Of a stretch of DNA of 64,000 bases, positions 17,506 through 26,525 are shown piece by piece. The notes beneath the pieces are model-generated. The model was not told where the DNA came from. It ran no database searches and worked only from the letters and a program-made list of their open reading frames with translations. Positions within the stretch are counted from its first letter, which is position 1. Each line of letters starts with the position of its first letter. The stretch is taken from NCBI GenBank assembly GCA_036268425.1, contig DATAUE010000036.1, forward strand, positions 164,309 to 228,308, in the 5' to 3' direction. A program made the translations under genes and the position numbers. Source of the stretch: DATARH01 sp036268425 (lineage in GTDB: Bacteria > Pseudomonadota > Alphaproteobacteria > ATCC43930 > CGMCC-115725).

Positions 17506-18889
17506 GTGGGGTGGCCGCTTTGCTGGCGGCCCGGCCGCAATCATGAGCCGCATCAATGCCTCGATCGAATTCGACAAACGCCTTTACGCCGAGGACATCG
17601 CCGGGTCGCTGGCGCATTGCGCAATGCTGGTCGCGCAGAACATTCTGTCGCCCGAAGATGGGGCGGCCATCGCCAAGGGTCTAGAGAAAATCCGGGGTGA
17701 GATTGACGCGGGGAGTTTTGCCTTCAGCGAGGCGAATGAAGACATCCACCTCAATATCGAGGCCCGCCTTGCCGCGCTGATCGGCCCAGCCGCAGGCCGC
17801 CTGCACACCGCGCGCTCGCGTAACGACCAGGTCGCGACCGATTTCCGCCTGTGGGTGCGCGGCACAATCGATCGAGTCGATGCTGCGATGCGAGATGTGC
17901 AGGCGGCATTGATCGACCAGGCGGAGGCGCACACCGATACCGTGATGCCGGGCTTTACACACCTGCAGATTGCCCAGCCCGTAACCCTTGGCCACCACCT
18001 GCTGGCCTATGTCGAGATGCTGGGGCGCGACCGTGGCCGGTTTGCCGATTGCCGTCGCCGGCTGAATGAAAACCCGCTTGGCGCCGCGGCCCTGGCCGGT
18101 ACCGCGTTTCCGATCGATCGTCAGGCAACCGCCGCTGCGCTCGGCTTCGACCGGCCAACCGCGAACTCGCTCGATGCCGTATCGGACCGGGATTTTGCGA
18201 TCGAGTTTCTCGCCGCCGCCGCGCTTGCCGGCACGCATCTGTCGCGCTTTGCCGAGGAAGTCGTCATCTGGTCGAGCGACGCTTACGGCTTTATCCGCCT
18301 CAGCGACGCGTTTACGACCGGCAGCTCGATCATGCCGCAAAAGCGCAACCCCGACGCGGCCGAACTGGTGCGCGCCAAGACCGGCCGCCTCAACGGCTCG
18401 CTTCTTGCGCTGCTGACGGTGATGAAGGGTCTGCCGCTGGCGTACCAAAAGGACATGCAGGAAGACAAAGTACCGGTGTTCGAGGCGGCCGATGCGCTGG
18501 AGCTGTGCCTAGCGGCGACCGCCGGCATGGTGCGCGACATGCGGCCCGACCGTGAGCGGCTGCGCGCCGCTGCGGCGCGCGGGTTCAGCACCGCGACCGA
18601 TCTCGCCGACTGGCTGGTGCGTGAATTGAACCTCCCGTTTCGCCGCGCCCACCACATCACCGGCGAAATCGTCGCGCGCGCCGAAAGCCGCGGCTGTACC
18701 CTCGCCGAATTGCCGCTCGGTGACTTGCAGGCGGTTGAGCCAGCCATCACGCCGGCGGTTTACGAGGCGCTCGCGGTCGAACGGTCGGTCGCCAGCCGCA
18801 CCAGCTTTGGCGGTACGGCCCCGGTGCGGGTGCGCGAGGCCGCCGCGGCGGCGCGCGGGAGGTTTCTTGCCGCGCGGGAGGTTGCTTGA
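17429..18889 (+). CDS. argH: Argininosuccinate lyase
   Basis: 486 residues. It catalyses the last step of arginine synthesis, splitting argininosuccinate into arginine and fumarate. The conserved signature GSSIMPQKRNPD is complete, as are NTMWGGRF near the start and TARSRNDQVATDFRLW. Chosen start is the GTG at 17429 with AGGAG 13 bases upstream; the ATG at 17504 (MWGGRF) would remove a short N-terminal extension common in alphaproteobacterial ArgH. It begins a likely operon with lptM and lysA: its TGA overlaps the lptM region directly. The start region overlaps the divergent thioredoxin gene. Confidence 0.97.
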   Translation: MANTVTNRAETPASTDAPDAAGANTMWGGRFAGGPAAIMSRINASIEFDKRLYAEDIAGSLAHCAMLVAQNILSPEDGAAIAKGLEKIRGEIDAGSFAFSEANEDIHLNIEARLAALIGPAAGRLHTARSRNDQVATDFRLWVRGTIDRVDAAMRDVQAALIDQAEAHTDTVMPGFTHLQIAQPVTLGHHLLAYVEMLGRDRGRFADCRRRLNENPLGAAALAGTAFPIDRQATAAALGFDRPTANSLDAVSDRDFAIEFLAAAALAGTHLSRFAEEVVIWSSDAYGFIRLSDAFTTGSSIMPQKRNPDAAELVRAKTGRLNGSLLALLTVMKGLPLAYQKDMQEDKVPVFEAADALELCLAATAGMVRDMRPDRERLRAAAARGFSTATDLADWLVRELNLPFRRAHHITGEIVARAESRGCTLAELPLGDLQAVEPAITPAVYEALAVERSVASRTSFGGTAPVRVREAAAAARGRFLAAREVA

Positions 18890-19024
18890 ATGAGTGGCAG
18901 GATCGCACATCTGCTCGTCATGCTGATGGTCGTGCTGGCCTTGGCCGGCTGCGGCAAGAAAGGCGCGCCGCAGCCACCGTCGGGTGAACCCGACACCTTC
19001 CCCCGGGTCTATCCAAGTGAGTGA
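18890..19024 (+). CDS. lptM: LptM-like small lipoprotein
   Basis: 44 residues: a signal peptide ending in the lipobox LALAGC, then KKGAPQPPSGEP. Small lipoproteins with a CG-KKGP start are conserved beside lysA in proteobacteria; the E. coli member (YifL, now LptM) helps assemble the LptDE lipopolysaccharide translocon. The role here is by analogy. Its ATG starts one base after the argH stop, and its last codons overlap the start of lysA. Confidence 0.8.
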   Translation: MSGRIAHLLVMLMVVLALAGCGKKGAPQPPSGEPDTFPRVYPSE

Positions 19025-20324
19025 GTTCTTCCCTTACCGCGACGGCGAACTCTACGCCGAGGACAGCACGGTGGCCGGCATCGCCGAGGCGGTCGGGACG
19101 CCGTTCTATCTTTATTCGGCTGGCGCGCTGACGGCGCGCTATCGCACCTTTGCCGAGGCGTTCGCCCCGGCCGGCGGCGCGCTTGTCTGTTATGCGGTCA
19201 AAGCCAATTCGAACCTTGCGGTGTTGCGGCTGCTGGCCAGGCTTGGCGCCGGGGCCGATGTCGTGTCGGACGGCGAGTTGCGCCGCGCCCTGGCGGCCGG
19301 CATTCCGCCGCAGCGGATCATTTTCTCCGGGGTCGGCAAGACACGCGACGAACTCGCCGCGGCGCTTGACGCCGGAATTCACCAGATCAATGTCGAATCA
19401 CTCCCCGAATTGCACCTGTTGAGCGAGCTTGCCGCCGCGCGCGGGCAAATGGCGCGCATCGCGATCCGGGTCAACCCCGATGTCGATGCGCTGACCCATG
19501 CCAAGATTTCGACCGGCAAAAAGGAAAACAAGTTCGGCATCGACATCGATGAGGCGCCGGCAGCGTACCGGCTGGCGAGCGGCCTGCCGGGCATCGAGCC
19601 GGTCGGCCTCGCGGTGCATATCGGCTCGCAGACCGGCGGCGGCCTCGGGCCGTTTCGCGAGGCGTTCCGGCGGCTGGCCGAACTGATCGTCGCGTTGCGC
19701 CAAAGCGGTCTCGCGGTGCGGCGGGTCGATCTCGGCGGCGGTCTCGGCATCCGCTATCACGCCGAGACGCCGCCGGCGCTGCAGGAATATGCCCGGCTGG
19801 GACAACAGATCTTCGGGCCGCTCGATGTCGAGATCGCCTGCGAGCCGGGGCGGGTATTGGTAGGACCGGCCGGGCTGCTGATCTCGCGCGTGATCTACGT
19901 CAAGGACGGCGCCTCAAAGCGGTTCGTCATTCTCGACGCGGCGATGAACGATTTGATCCGGCCGGCGCTGTACGACGCCTATCACGATATCGTGCCGGTG
20001 CGGCTGCCCGGAGCGGGTGCGATACTGAGCCGGGCCGATGTCGTCGGCCCAGTGTGCGAGACTGGCGACACTTTTGCCACCGACCGCGACCTGCCGCCGC
20101 TGGCCGATGGCGATCTGGTCGCGCTGACTTGTGCCGGCGCTTACGGCGCGGTGATGAGTTCGACCTACAACACGCGGCCGCTGGTGCCGGAAATCCTGGT
20201 TTCCGGCGCCCGCTTTGACGTTATCCGTCCACGTCCGAGTTTTGCCGACATGCTGAAGCTCGACACCGTTCCGGACTGGCTCATGGAGCCGAATGCAACA
20301 CCTTCCGGGCGAGGCGCTGCGTGA
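19017..20324 (+). CDS. lysA: Diaminopimelate decarboxylase
   Basis: 435 residues from the GTG at 19017 (SEFFPYRDGELYAED follows), which overlaps the lptM stop by 8 bases; an earlier GTG at 18984 is possible but less like the family. The PLP lysine lies in CYAVKANSN. Substrate-binding and dimer motifs include GGGLGIRY, EPGRVLVGPAG and ETGDTF. It makes lysine from meso-diaminopimelate, the final step of that pathway. Operon with argH and lptM upstream and the DUF4175 gene downstream. Confidence 0.97.
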   Translation: MSEFFPYRDGELYAEDSTVAGIAEAVGTPFYLYSAGALTARYRTFAEAFAPAGGALVCYAVKANSNLAVLRLLARLGAGADVVSDGELRRALAAGIPPQRIIFSGVGKTRDELAAALDAGIHQINVESLPELHLLSELAAARGQMARIAIRVNPDVDALTHAKISTGKKENKFGIDIDEAPAAYRLASGLPGIEPVGLAVHIGSQTGGGLGPFREAFRRLAELIVALRQSGLAVRRVDLGGGLGIRYHAETPPALQEYARLGQQIFGPLDVEIACEPGRVLVGPAGLLISRVIYVKDGASKRFVILDAAMNDLIRPALYDAYHDIVPVRLPGAGAILSRADVVGPVCETGDTFATDRDLPPLADGDLVALTCAGAYGAVMSSTYNTRPLVPEILVSGARFDVIRPRPSFADMLKLDTVPDWLMEPNATPSGRGAA

Positions 20325-22894
20325 GCGACCAGCCGGCGGCCGCATTGCCGCCCGGCCGGCGCTCGCTCGCCGCGCGCCTGCGGCTGGCCGGGGCGGCGCT
20401 GTTGTGGGAGCGGGCCTGGCCGGCGGCGTGGCCGGCCTTGTGCGTCGTGCTGGTGTTTCTGGTGCTGGCGTTGTTCGACGTGCTGCCGCTATTGCCGGGT
20501 TTGGTGCATGCCGGCGTTTTGACGCTGTTTGTCGCGGCCCTGGCCGGTGCGATTTATTTCGGGCTGGGCCGCGCCGGAATCGCCGCGTGGCCGGATGCGA
20601 TTGCCTCGCGCCGCCGCATCGAGCGGTCGAGCGGCCTTGCACATCGCCCGTTGCAGGCGCTGGCCGACCGGCCGAGCGCGCCGCTCGATAGCGGTGCCGC
20701 GGCGCTATGGGCAGCGCATCAAAGCCGCATGGCGGCCGCGGCGCGCCGGCTGCGCGTCGGCTGGCCGCAAGCCGGATTGGCGCGGCATGACCCGTGGGGC
20801 GTGCGTTCGGTGCTGGCGATTCTGCTGCTGCTGGGCGCGATCGATGCCGGCGCCGACTGGCGGGACCGGCTGGCGCGCGCGGTCCTCCCCGGAGTGGATG
20901 GCGGCGGGCCGGGCACGGCCGCGGCGAGCTTTGACCTGTGGTTGACGCCGCCGGAATATACCGGGCTGCCGCCGCTGTTTCTGCGGGCCGGTGATCCCGC
21001 CGCCGGCGCTGTGCCGGTGCAGGTCGCGACCGGCAGCGCGCTGCTGGCGCAGGTGCATGGCGGCGATGCGGTGCCGCATCTTTCGATCGACGGCGAAAAC
21101 AGCAATTTCACCGCGATCGACAAGCAGAATTTCCGCTTCGAAAGCAAGCTCGACCACGGCAAATTGCTGACGCTCGCCCAGGGCGGCACCGTGCTCGGCA
21201 AATGGCCGGTCGAGATCGTCCCCGACACCCCGCCGACGATCGCCTTTGCACAGGCGCCGAAAGGCACAGCGCGCGCGGCCCTGCGCCTTGATTACAAGGC
21301 CGGCGACGATTACGGCGTCGAATCGGTCAAGGCGGTGATCCGGCGCCAGGGTGCGAGCGCCTCTGCAAAAGATGCCTCTGACGAGAAAATCGAACTCGAT
21401 CTGCCGCTGCCCGGCGTGCATCTGCGTGAGGCCGCGGCCACCAGCTACCACGATCTGTCGCCGCACCCCTGGGCCGGTCTGCCGGTCGAAATCCGCCTCG
21501 TTGCGACCGACGCGCTCGGCCAGACCGGCGAAAGCGAACCCGCGCGCATGGTGCTGCCGGAGCGCAGCTTTCACCACCCGATCGCCCGCGCGATCATCGA
21601 CCAGCGCAAGGAACTGGCGAAAGACCCGGCTTCGGCCGCAGCGGTCGCAGAGATTCTCGGCGATTTGAACAGCCGCCCGGCGCTCTACAGCGACGATGCC
21701 GTCGTGTTCCTGGCGCTGCGGTTGGCGCAGCAGCAACTGCGGCGCGACGCCGGCAAGGCCGCGATCACGATGGTCGAGCAGCTGTTGTGGGATACCGCGT
21801 TGCGCATCGAAGACGGCCATATGTCGGTCGCCGAGCGCGATCTGCGCCGCCTGCAGCAGCAATTGCAGGACGCGCTGGCGAAAGGCGCGCCGGACGCGGA
21901 TGTCGAAAAGCTGATGGCGGAATTGCGCGAGGCGATGGACCGCTACCTCCAGGCAATGGCGCAGGAGGCACAGCGTCATCCGAACGAATCGACAACGCCG
22001 ATCGACCCTTCGCATATGCTGACCAGCAAAGACCTGCAACGCATGCTCGACCGCGCCCAGGAACTGGCGCGCAGCGGCGCCCGCGATCAGGCGCGCGAGA
22101 TGCTGTCGCAGCTACAGAACATGCTGGAAAACCTGCGCACCGCCCAACCGGGGCAGGCGCAGCAGCGTGGCGCCAACCAGGCGCAGCAGATGATGCGCGG
22201 CATGCAGGACATGATGCAGCGGCAGCAGCAACTGCTCGACCGCAGCTTCCGCGCGCAGCGCCAGATGGGTCAGGAAGGCCGCCGCGGCCAACAGGGACAA
22301 AACGGCCAACCGCGGATGGGTCAGCAGCCGGGACAGCAACCCGGGGAACAGCCGGGCGGCGAGGAGTCGGATTCGGGCCAAGCCGGCGAGATGGGTGACG
22401 CCGCCGGCCAGCAGGAGGCGCTGCGCCACACGCTCGGTGACATGATGCGCCGGCTGGGCGACAGCATGGGCGACATTCCCGAACCGTTCGGCCGCGCCGA
22501 GCGGGCGATGCGCGACGCCGCCGGCGCCTTGCAGCAGGGCCAGCCGGGTCAGGCCATCGGCCCGCAGACCGATGCGCTCGACCAGCTCCAGCAGGCAGCG
22601 CGAGACTTTGCCCAGCAGTTGAAAAAGCGCCTTGGCAACGGTTGGGACGACCAGAACGGCGACGAAGCCGGCAAGGATGAACACACTCCGCGGAACCGGC
22701 AAAGCGACGAAGATCCGTTCGGGCGGCCGGCGTCCAATAACGGCACTTACGACCAGGGCGACGTTAAAATTCCAGATGAAAGCGTGCTGCAAAAATCGCG
22801 GCAAATCCTCGATGAATTGCGCCGCCGCGCCGGCGAGCGTGCACGACCTGAGATTGAACTCGACTACATTGATCGTTTACTCAAGCGTTTCTAA
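20321..22894 (+). CDS. DUF4175 / TIGR02302-family membrane protein
   Basis: 857 residues. Two hydrophobic segments near the N-terminus (about 40-90) and one near 165-180 suggest membrane anchoring. A beta-rich middle domain (about 205-420, TPPEYTGLPPLFLRAGD) is followed by a long helical, Gln/Met-rich part (about 500-760, with MMRGMQDMMQRQQQ) and a polar tail ending in RPEIELDYIDRLLKRF. This architecture matches the uncharacterised alphaproteobacterial family usually found after lysA. The GTG start overlaps the lysA stop (GTGA). Function unknown; an envelope role is plausible. Confidence 0.85.
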   Translation: MSDQPAAALPPGRRSLAARLRLAGAALLWERAWPAAWPALCVVLVFLVLALFDVLPLLPGLVHAGVLTLFVAALAGAIYFGLGRAGIAAWPDAIASRRRIERSSGLAHRPLQALADRPSAPLDSGAAALWAAHQSRMAAAARRLRVGWPQAGLARHDPWGVRSVLAILLLLGAIDAGADWRDRLARAVLPGVDGGGPGTAAASFDLWLTPPEYTGLPPLFLRAGDPAAGAVPVQVATGSALLAQVHGGDAVPHLSIDGENSNFTAIDKQNFRFESKLDHGKLLTLAQGGTVLGKWPVEIVPDTPPTIAFAQAPKGTARAALRLDYKAGDDYGVESVKAVIRRQGASASAKDASDEKIELDLPLPGVHLREAAATSYHDLSPHPWAGLPVEIRLVATDALGQTGESEPARMVLPERSFHHPIARAIIDQRKELAKDPASAAAVAEILGDLNSRPALYSDDAVVFLALRLAQQQLRRDAGKAAITMVEQLLWDTALRIEDGHMSVAERDLRRLQQQLQDALAKGAPDADVEKLMAELREAMDRYLQAMAQEAQRHPNESTTPIDPSHMLTSKDLQRMLDRAQELARSGARDQAREMLSQLQNMLENLRTAQPGQAQQRGANQAQQMMRGMQDMMQRQQQLLDRSFRAQRQMGQEGRRGQQGQNGQPRMGQQPGQQPGEQPGGEESDSGQAGEMGDAAGQQEALRHTLGDMMRRLGDSMGDIPEPFGRAERAMRDAAGALQQGQPGQAIGPQTDALDQLQQAARDFAQQLKKRLGNGWDDQNGDEAGKDEHTPRNRQSDEDPFGRPASNNGTYDQGDVKIPDESVLQKSRQILDELRRRAGERARPEIELDYIDRLLKRF

Positions 22895-23050
22895 GAATAA
22901 ACCAAATAGTCGGCAACCTTTTGCCGCATTTTCTGACTGGCACGTCCAGGTATAGTTCCCTGTATTCCGCCACATATTGATGTCTCTGGCGCTACCACCG
23001 GGTCGGCGCGACACAATGCATGTGGGGTCTCACTATACCAATCGAGGACA

Positions 23051-23764
23051 ATGGATCGACGGCTTTTACTGTCCCTGATCGCCGGTTCGGCGACCTTTCC
23101 GCATCTCGCCCGCGCCCTGCCCTTGCCGCCACCGCCAGCCTTTCGCCTCAACCTGACCAACCAGAACACCGGCGAGCGGTTCAGCGGCATCTACCGCAAC
23201 GACCACGGGCCGCTACCCGAAGTCATGGCCGATCTGTCGACCTTTCTGCGCGACTCGCACACCGGCGACCGAATCAGTTTTGATGTCGGGGTTATCGATT
23301 TTCTCGCCCGTGTGATGCAGGCGGTGGGGCAGTCGAACGCGACGATCCTGTCCGCCTACCGCACGCCGGCAACCAACGCGAAAATATCGCACACTCATTT
23401 CGGCGTCGCCGAAAACAGCCAGCATCTTTACGGCCGCGCTCTCGACGTGCATTTCGGCGACCGGTTGGCGGTCGCGATGAAGGCGGCGCGCGCGATGCGG
23501 CGCGGTGGCGTCGGGTGGTATCCGCACTCCGGTTTTATGCACATCGATACCGGCCCGGTGCGCAACTGGAGCCTCGACCATGCCGGGCTCGGCACGCTGC
23601 TGACCGGCAGGCACCGCGTGCGTTTCAACCAGCACGGCGACGTATTTGCCGAACGCGGCGACCACGATGCCGCCAAACATCATCCCCTCACCGTGCGCGC
23701 TCGTCTGGCTCGGCTGCGACAGGTCGCCCGCGTCGAGTTCTCCACCGGCAAGCATCGGCTGTAG
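23051..23764 (+). CDS. DUF882 / M15-type murein peptidase
   Basis: 237 residues. The N-terminus (MDRRLLLSLIAG...LARA) is a signal peptide with a twin arginine; Tat export is possible. The zinc-peptidase pattern is visible: SAYRT, then SQHLYGRALDVHF and GWYPHSGFMHIDTGP. This matches the YcbK-like DUF882 family related to peptidase M15, which cuts peptidoglycan peptides in the periplasm. The gene is separated by 156 bases from the DUF4175 gene. Confidence 0.85.
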   Translation: MDRRLLLSLIAGSATFPHLARALPLPPPPAFRLNLTNQNTGERFSGIYRNDHGPLPEVMADLSTFLRDSHTGDRISFDVGVIDFLARVMQAVGQSNATILSAYRTPATNAKISHTHFGVAENSQHLYGRALDVHFGDRLAVAMKAARAMRRGGVGWYPHSGFMHIDTGPVRNWSLDHAGLGTLLTGRHRVRFNQHGDVFAERGDHDAAKHHPLTVRARLARLRQVARVEFSTGKHRL

Positions 23765-23783
23765 ACTTGGAGTCTATGGGGAT

Positions 23784-23813
23784 TGACATCGCGGCTTCGC
23801 GATTTCTCTATTT
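23784..23813 (+). promoter_or_regulatory. Candidate sigma-70 promoter of chemosensory operon
   Basis: TTGACA (23784-23789) is a perfect -35 box, followed after 18 bases by TCTATT (23808-23813), a 4/6 match to the -10 box. The spacer contains a 6-bp hairpin (ATCGCG-GCTT-CGCGAT, 23789-23804), and AT-rich sequence follows. It lies about 100 bases upstream of the first cheW. Unverified. Confidence 0.4.
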
Positions 23814-23914
23814 CAATAAATTTTTAACCAATTTCAATTCAGGGTTGGGGTCGATGGTGCAATACCTCTAAGGTAATCTTTGCCGTCCCGGCGGTTTCCG
23901 GAGGGGTCTGATGA

Positions 23915-24397
23915 ATGGCTGCGGCGAGCGGTGTCGGTGCGAATCCGCAAATGTGGCTGTTGTGCCGTGCCGGAACGCGGCTCTGTGCGCTGGCGATCAC
24001 GCATGTCGTCGAAACCATGCGGATGCCGCCGCTTGAGCCGTTTTTGGAGGCCCCGGATTTCATCGCCGGTCTCGCCGTCGTGCACGGCGACGCGGTGCCG
24101 GTCATCGCGACGGCACAGCTTCTCGGCGGTGAAAAAGAAGACCACCCGCAGCGTTTGGTGACTATCGATGTCGGTAGCGGCCGCCTCGTTGCCTTGGCGG
24201 TTACCGAAGTAATCGGTGTGCATGCAATCGCATCCGAACTGCAACGCGAACTGCCGACACTACTGCGTGATGCCGCGCACGAAGCGGTACAGGCGCTTCA
24301 GGTTCGCGATAACGAACTGATGCTGTTTCTCAATGGCGGAAAGCTGATCCCCGAGAGCCTGCTCGACCGCCTTGACGCGCAAAAGTTGCAGACATGA
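23915..24397 (+). CDS. cheW: CheW-like adaptor (first of operon)
   Basis: 160 residues with a CheW fold: FCALAITHVVETMRMP-like beta strands early on, then LAVVHGDAVPVIATAQLLGG, the conserved loop that docks to receptor and kinase. CheW proteins link receptors to CheA in the signalling array. The ATG at 23915 has GAGGGG 8 bases upstream; an ATG at 23911 is out of frame. First gene of the operon; its position before cheR corresponds to WspB of the Wsp system. Confidence 0.85.
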   Translation: MAAASGVGANPQMWLLCRAGTRLCALAITHVVETMRMPPLEPFLEAPDFIAGLAVVHGDAVPVIATAQLLGGEKEDHPQRLVTIDVGSGRLVALAVTEVIGVHAIASELQRELPTLLRDAAHEAVQALQVRDNELMLFLNGGKLIPESLLDRLDAQKLQT

Positions 24398-25983
24398 ACC
24401 GCCTCGTGACCATACGCGACGTCGAGCGCTTCCGTACGCTGGTGACCTTGCGGACGGGTTTGCATTTCGATGAGACCAAGACCGATTTCCTGAACACCGT
24501 GCTGATGCGACGGTTGGATAGTGCCGCCCTGTCGACAGACGCCTATCTGAGCGGCCTCGAAAACCATACCACGACTGCCGAACTGGCCGTTCTTGCCAGG
24601 GAACTGACGGTTGGCGAGACTTATTTCTTCCGTAACAGCGACCAGTTTCGCGCGCTCGCCAATACCGTGCTGCCGGATCGCATGGCGGCAAACGCCGCCG
24701 GCCGCACTCTCAAGCTGCTGTCGGCAGGCTGCGCTTCCGGGGAGGAACCCTATTCGCTCGCCATCCTGCTTGCCAAAGCGGTAACCGATCCGACATGGGC
24801 CGTCGACATCCGAGCGGCCGATCTCAATCCCGCAGCGCTCGCCAAGGCCGCAACCGGGCGCTACTCCCCCTGGTCGCTGCGCGACACGCCGGCCGATGTG
24901 CGGGGCCAGTGGTTCCACCCCGTCGGCCGCGACCTGCTTCTCGATCGGCGCATTCGCGATGCGGTTCGTTTCGAACAGCGAAACCTGGCAGTCGACGACG
25001 CCGATTTGTGGCCACCGGCTTTTTACGACGTCGTGTTCTGCCGCAATACGATGATGTATTTCGGGCGACCTCAAGCCCGCGCCCTGCTGGTGCGGATTGC
25101 GCGTTCGCTGCGCCCCGGCGGATATCTGTTTCTCGGGCACGCCGAAACACTGCGCGACCTGTCGGATGATTTCCACCTGCGGCACACCGACGACACCTTC
25201 TACTACCAGCTGAAAGAGGATGACCCGCCAAATTCAGCCGGGCGCGCGACGTCGCGCCGGCTCGCAGGTCAGGACGAGACGAGCGTGGCACGCGGAGAGC
25301 CGGAACCGGCGCTTAGCGATTCCTGGGTCGCCCTGATTGCCGGGGCCAGTCGGCGGGTTGCGGAGTTGACCGCGCCGCCCCGTTTGGCTGCGACGCCCAG
25401 TTTGCCTGCGACGCCCAGTTTGCCTGCAACACCCAGTTTGGCTGCAGTACCCGTAGCCCCGGCGCCGGCGCGCAACCTCGCCCGGGCGCGCGATCTGCTT
25501 GGGGCAGAGCAGTTTGTCGAGGCGCTGGCGCTGGTTCAGACTTTGCCGGCGGCGGCGCGCGATCCGGATGCGCTGCTGCTTGAGGCGATACTGCTGGCGC
25601 TCAGCCATCGGCTGCCCGCAGCGGAAGCGGCATGTGAACATCTGCTGGATATCGACGAGTTCAATGCTGGCGCGCATTACGTTTCCGCGTTGTGCCGGGA
25701 CAACGCCGGCGACCGGGCGGGCGCTGTCGAGCATGATCGTATGGCGGTTTATCTCGACCCTGGATTTGCAATGCCGTGGCTGCATCTCGGCCTGCTGGCA
25801 CGACGGGCGGGCGATCGCGATACCGCGCGACGCGAATTGGCGCAGGCACTGATCCTGCTGAAGCGGGAAGATTCGTCCCGGCTCCTGCTGTTCGGAGGTG
25901 GTTTCAGCCGGAATGCGCTGGTCGCGCTGTGCCGGTCGGCGCTGCAGGAATGCGGGGACACAAATATTGAAGGCGCGCCATGA
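24394..25983 (+). CDS. cheR: CheR methyltransferase with C-terminal TPR
   Basis: 529 residues. The CheR N-terminal and SAM-binding domains fill about residues 1-275, with the binding motif LLSAGCASGEEPYSLAILL and DVVFCRNTMMYF. It would methylate receptor glutamates using S-adenosylmethionine. A low-complexity Pro/Ala/Thr linker (about 325-360) with an 18-bp tandem repeat leads to a TPR-like region (about 365-500). CheR-TPR fusions are typical of WspC-like proteins and fit a receptor lacking the CheR-tethering pentapeptide. Starts within the cheW stop (ATGA overlap). Confidence 0.92.
   Translation: MNRLVTIRDVERFRTLVTLRTGLHFDETKTDFLNTVLMRRLDSAALSTDAYLSGLENHTTTAELAVLARELTVGETYFFRNSDQFRALANTVLPDRMAANAAGRTLKLLSAGCASGEEPYSLAILLAKAVTDPTWAVDIRAADLNPAALAKAATGRYSPWSLRDTPADVRGQWFHPVGRDLLLDRRIRDAVRFEQRNLAVDDADLWPPAFYDVVFCRNTMMYFGRPQARALLVRIARSLRPGGYLFLGHAETLRDLSDDFHLRHTDDTFYYQLKEDDPPNSAGRATSRRLAGQDETSVARGEPEPALSDSWVALIAGASRRVAELTAPPRLAATPSLPATPSLPATPSLAAVPVAPAPARNLARARDLLGAEQFVEALALVQTLPAAARDPDALLLEAILLALSHRLPAAEAACEHLLDIDEFNAGAHYVSALCRDNAGDRAGAVEHDRMAVYLDPGFAMPWLHLGLLARRAGDRDTARRELAQALILLKREDSSRLLLFGGGFSRNALVALCRSALQECGDTNIEGAP
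25383..25452. repeat. 18-bp minisatellite within cheR
   Basis: About 3.9 copies of an 18-bp unit (TTTGCCTGCGACGCCCAG and close variants), giving the repeated peptide SLPATP in the linker between the methyltransferase and TPR parts. Being a multiple of three, copy-number changes would alter linker length without a frameshift. Confidence 0.85.
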
Positions 25984-26525
25984 GCGATCCTCCGGCGGCG
26001 GTCACCGACACGGCCGCCGCCTTGCGGCAAGCTTTCGATCGATCCTTTGCCGAGGCGAGGCCGGCAGCTCCGCCGGCCGTCGAGGAACTGCTTGCGATAA
26101 CCCTGGGCGACGAGCCTTATGCGCTGCGCCTGTCGGAGATCGACGAGATCCTGGCCGCACGCAGGATTACCCGCCTGCCAGGCGGCGGCACGGCGTTGCT
26201 CGGCATCGCCGGTTGTCGCGGAACGATTGTGCCCGTCTACGATCTGCGCGCACTGCTCGGCTGCGGCCGGGCCGGGCCGGCGCGCTGGTTTGCCATGACC
26301 GCCGACGCCACACTGGCGTTCGCCTTCGAGACGTTGGCGGCACATTTACGGGTCCCTCACGATGCGTTTGTCGCCCACCAAACCGATGCGCGCCAGCGCA
26401 CCCCTGTTCGCGATTTCGTGCGCCTGGATGACGAGTTGCGCCCAATCGTACATTTGCCGTCGCTGATCGAGGCGCTGCAATTACAGGTTCCGGCAACCGG
26501 CAATAAAAGGAATTCGGAGCGATGA
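25980..26525 (+). CDS. cheW: CheW-like adaptor (second of operon)
   Basis: 181 residues. The CheW domain occupies about 30-165 (ITLGDEPYALRLSEIDEIL, LLGIAGCRGTIVPVYDLRALLG). The first 30 residues are Ala-rich and extra. Equivalent by position to WspD, the second adaptor between cheR and the receptor. Overlaps cheR (ATGA) and the receptor gene. Two different CheW paralogues (this and 23915) suggest two coupling roles in one array. Confidence 0.88.
   Translation: MSDPPAAVTDTAAALRQAFDRSFAEARPAAPPAVEELLAITLGDEPYALRLSEIDEILAARRITRLPGGGTALLGIAGCRGTIVPVYDLRALLGCGRAGPARWFAMTADATLAFAFETLAAHLRVPHDAFVAHQTDARQRTPVRDFVRLDDELRPIVHLPSLIEALQLQVPATGNKRNSER

Noticed and set aside
20705..22039. 444-residue antisense frame in the DUF4175 gene
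   Set aside because: Shadow of the sense gene, no recognisable domains, no ribosome site.
25383..25452. Possible CRISPR-like array
   Set aside because: Units are 18 bp directly abutting with no spacers, and they are in frame within cheR; it is a minisatellite.
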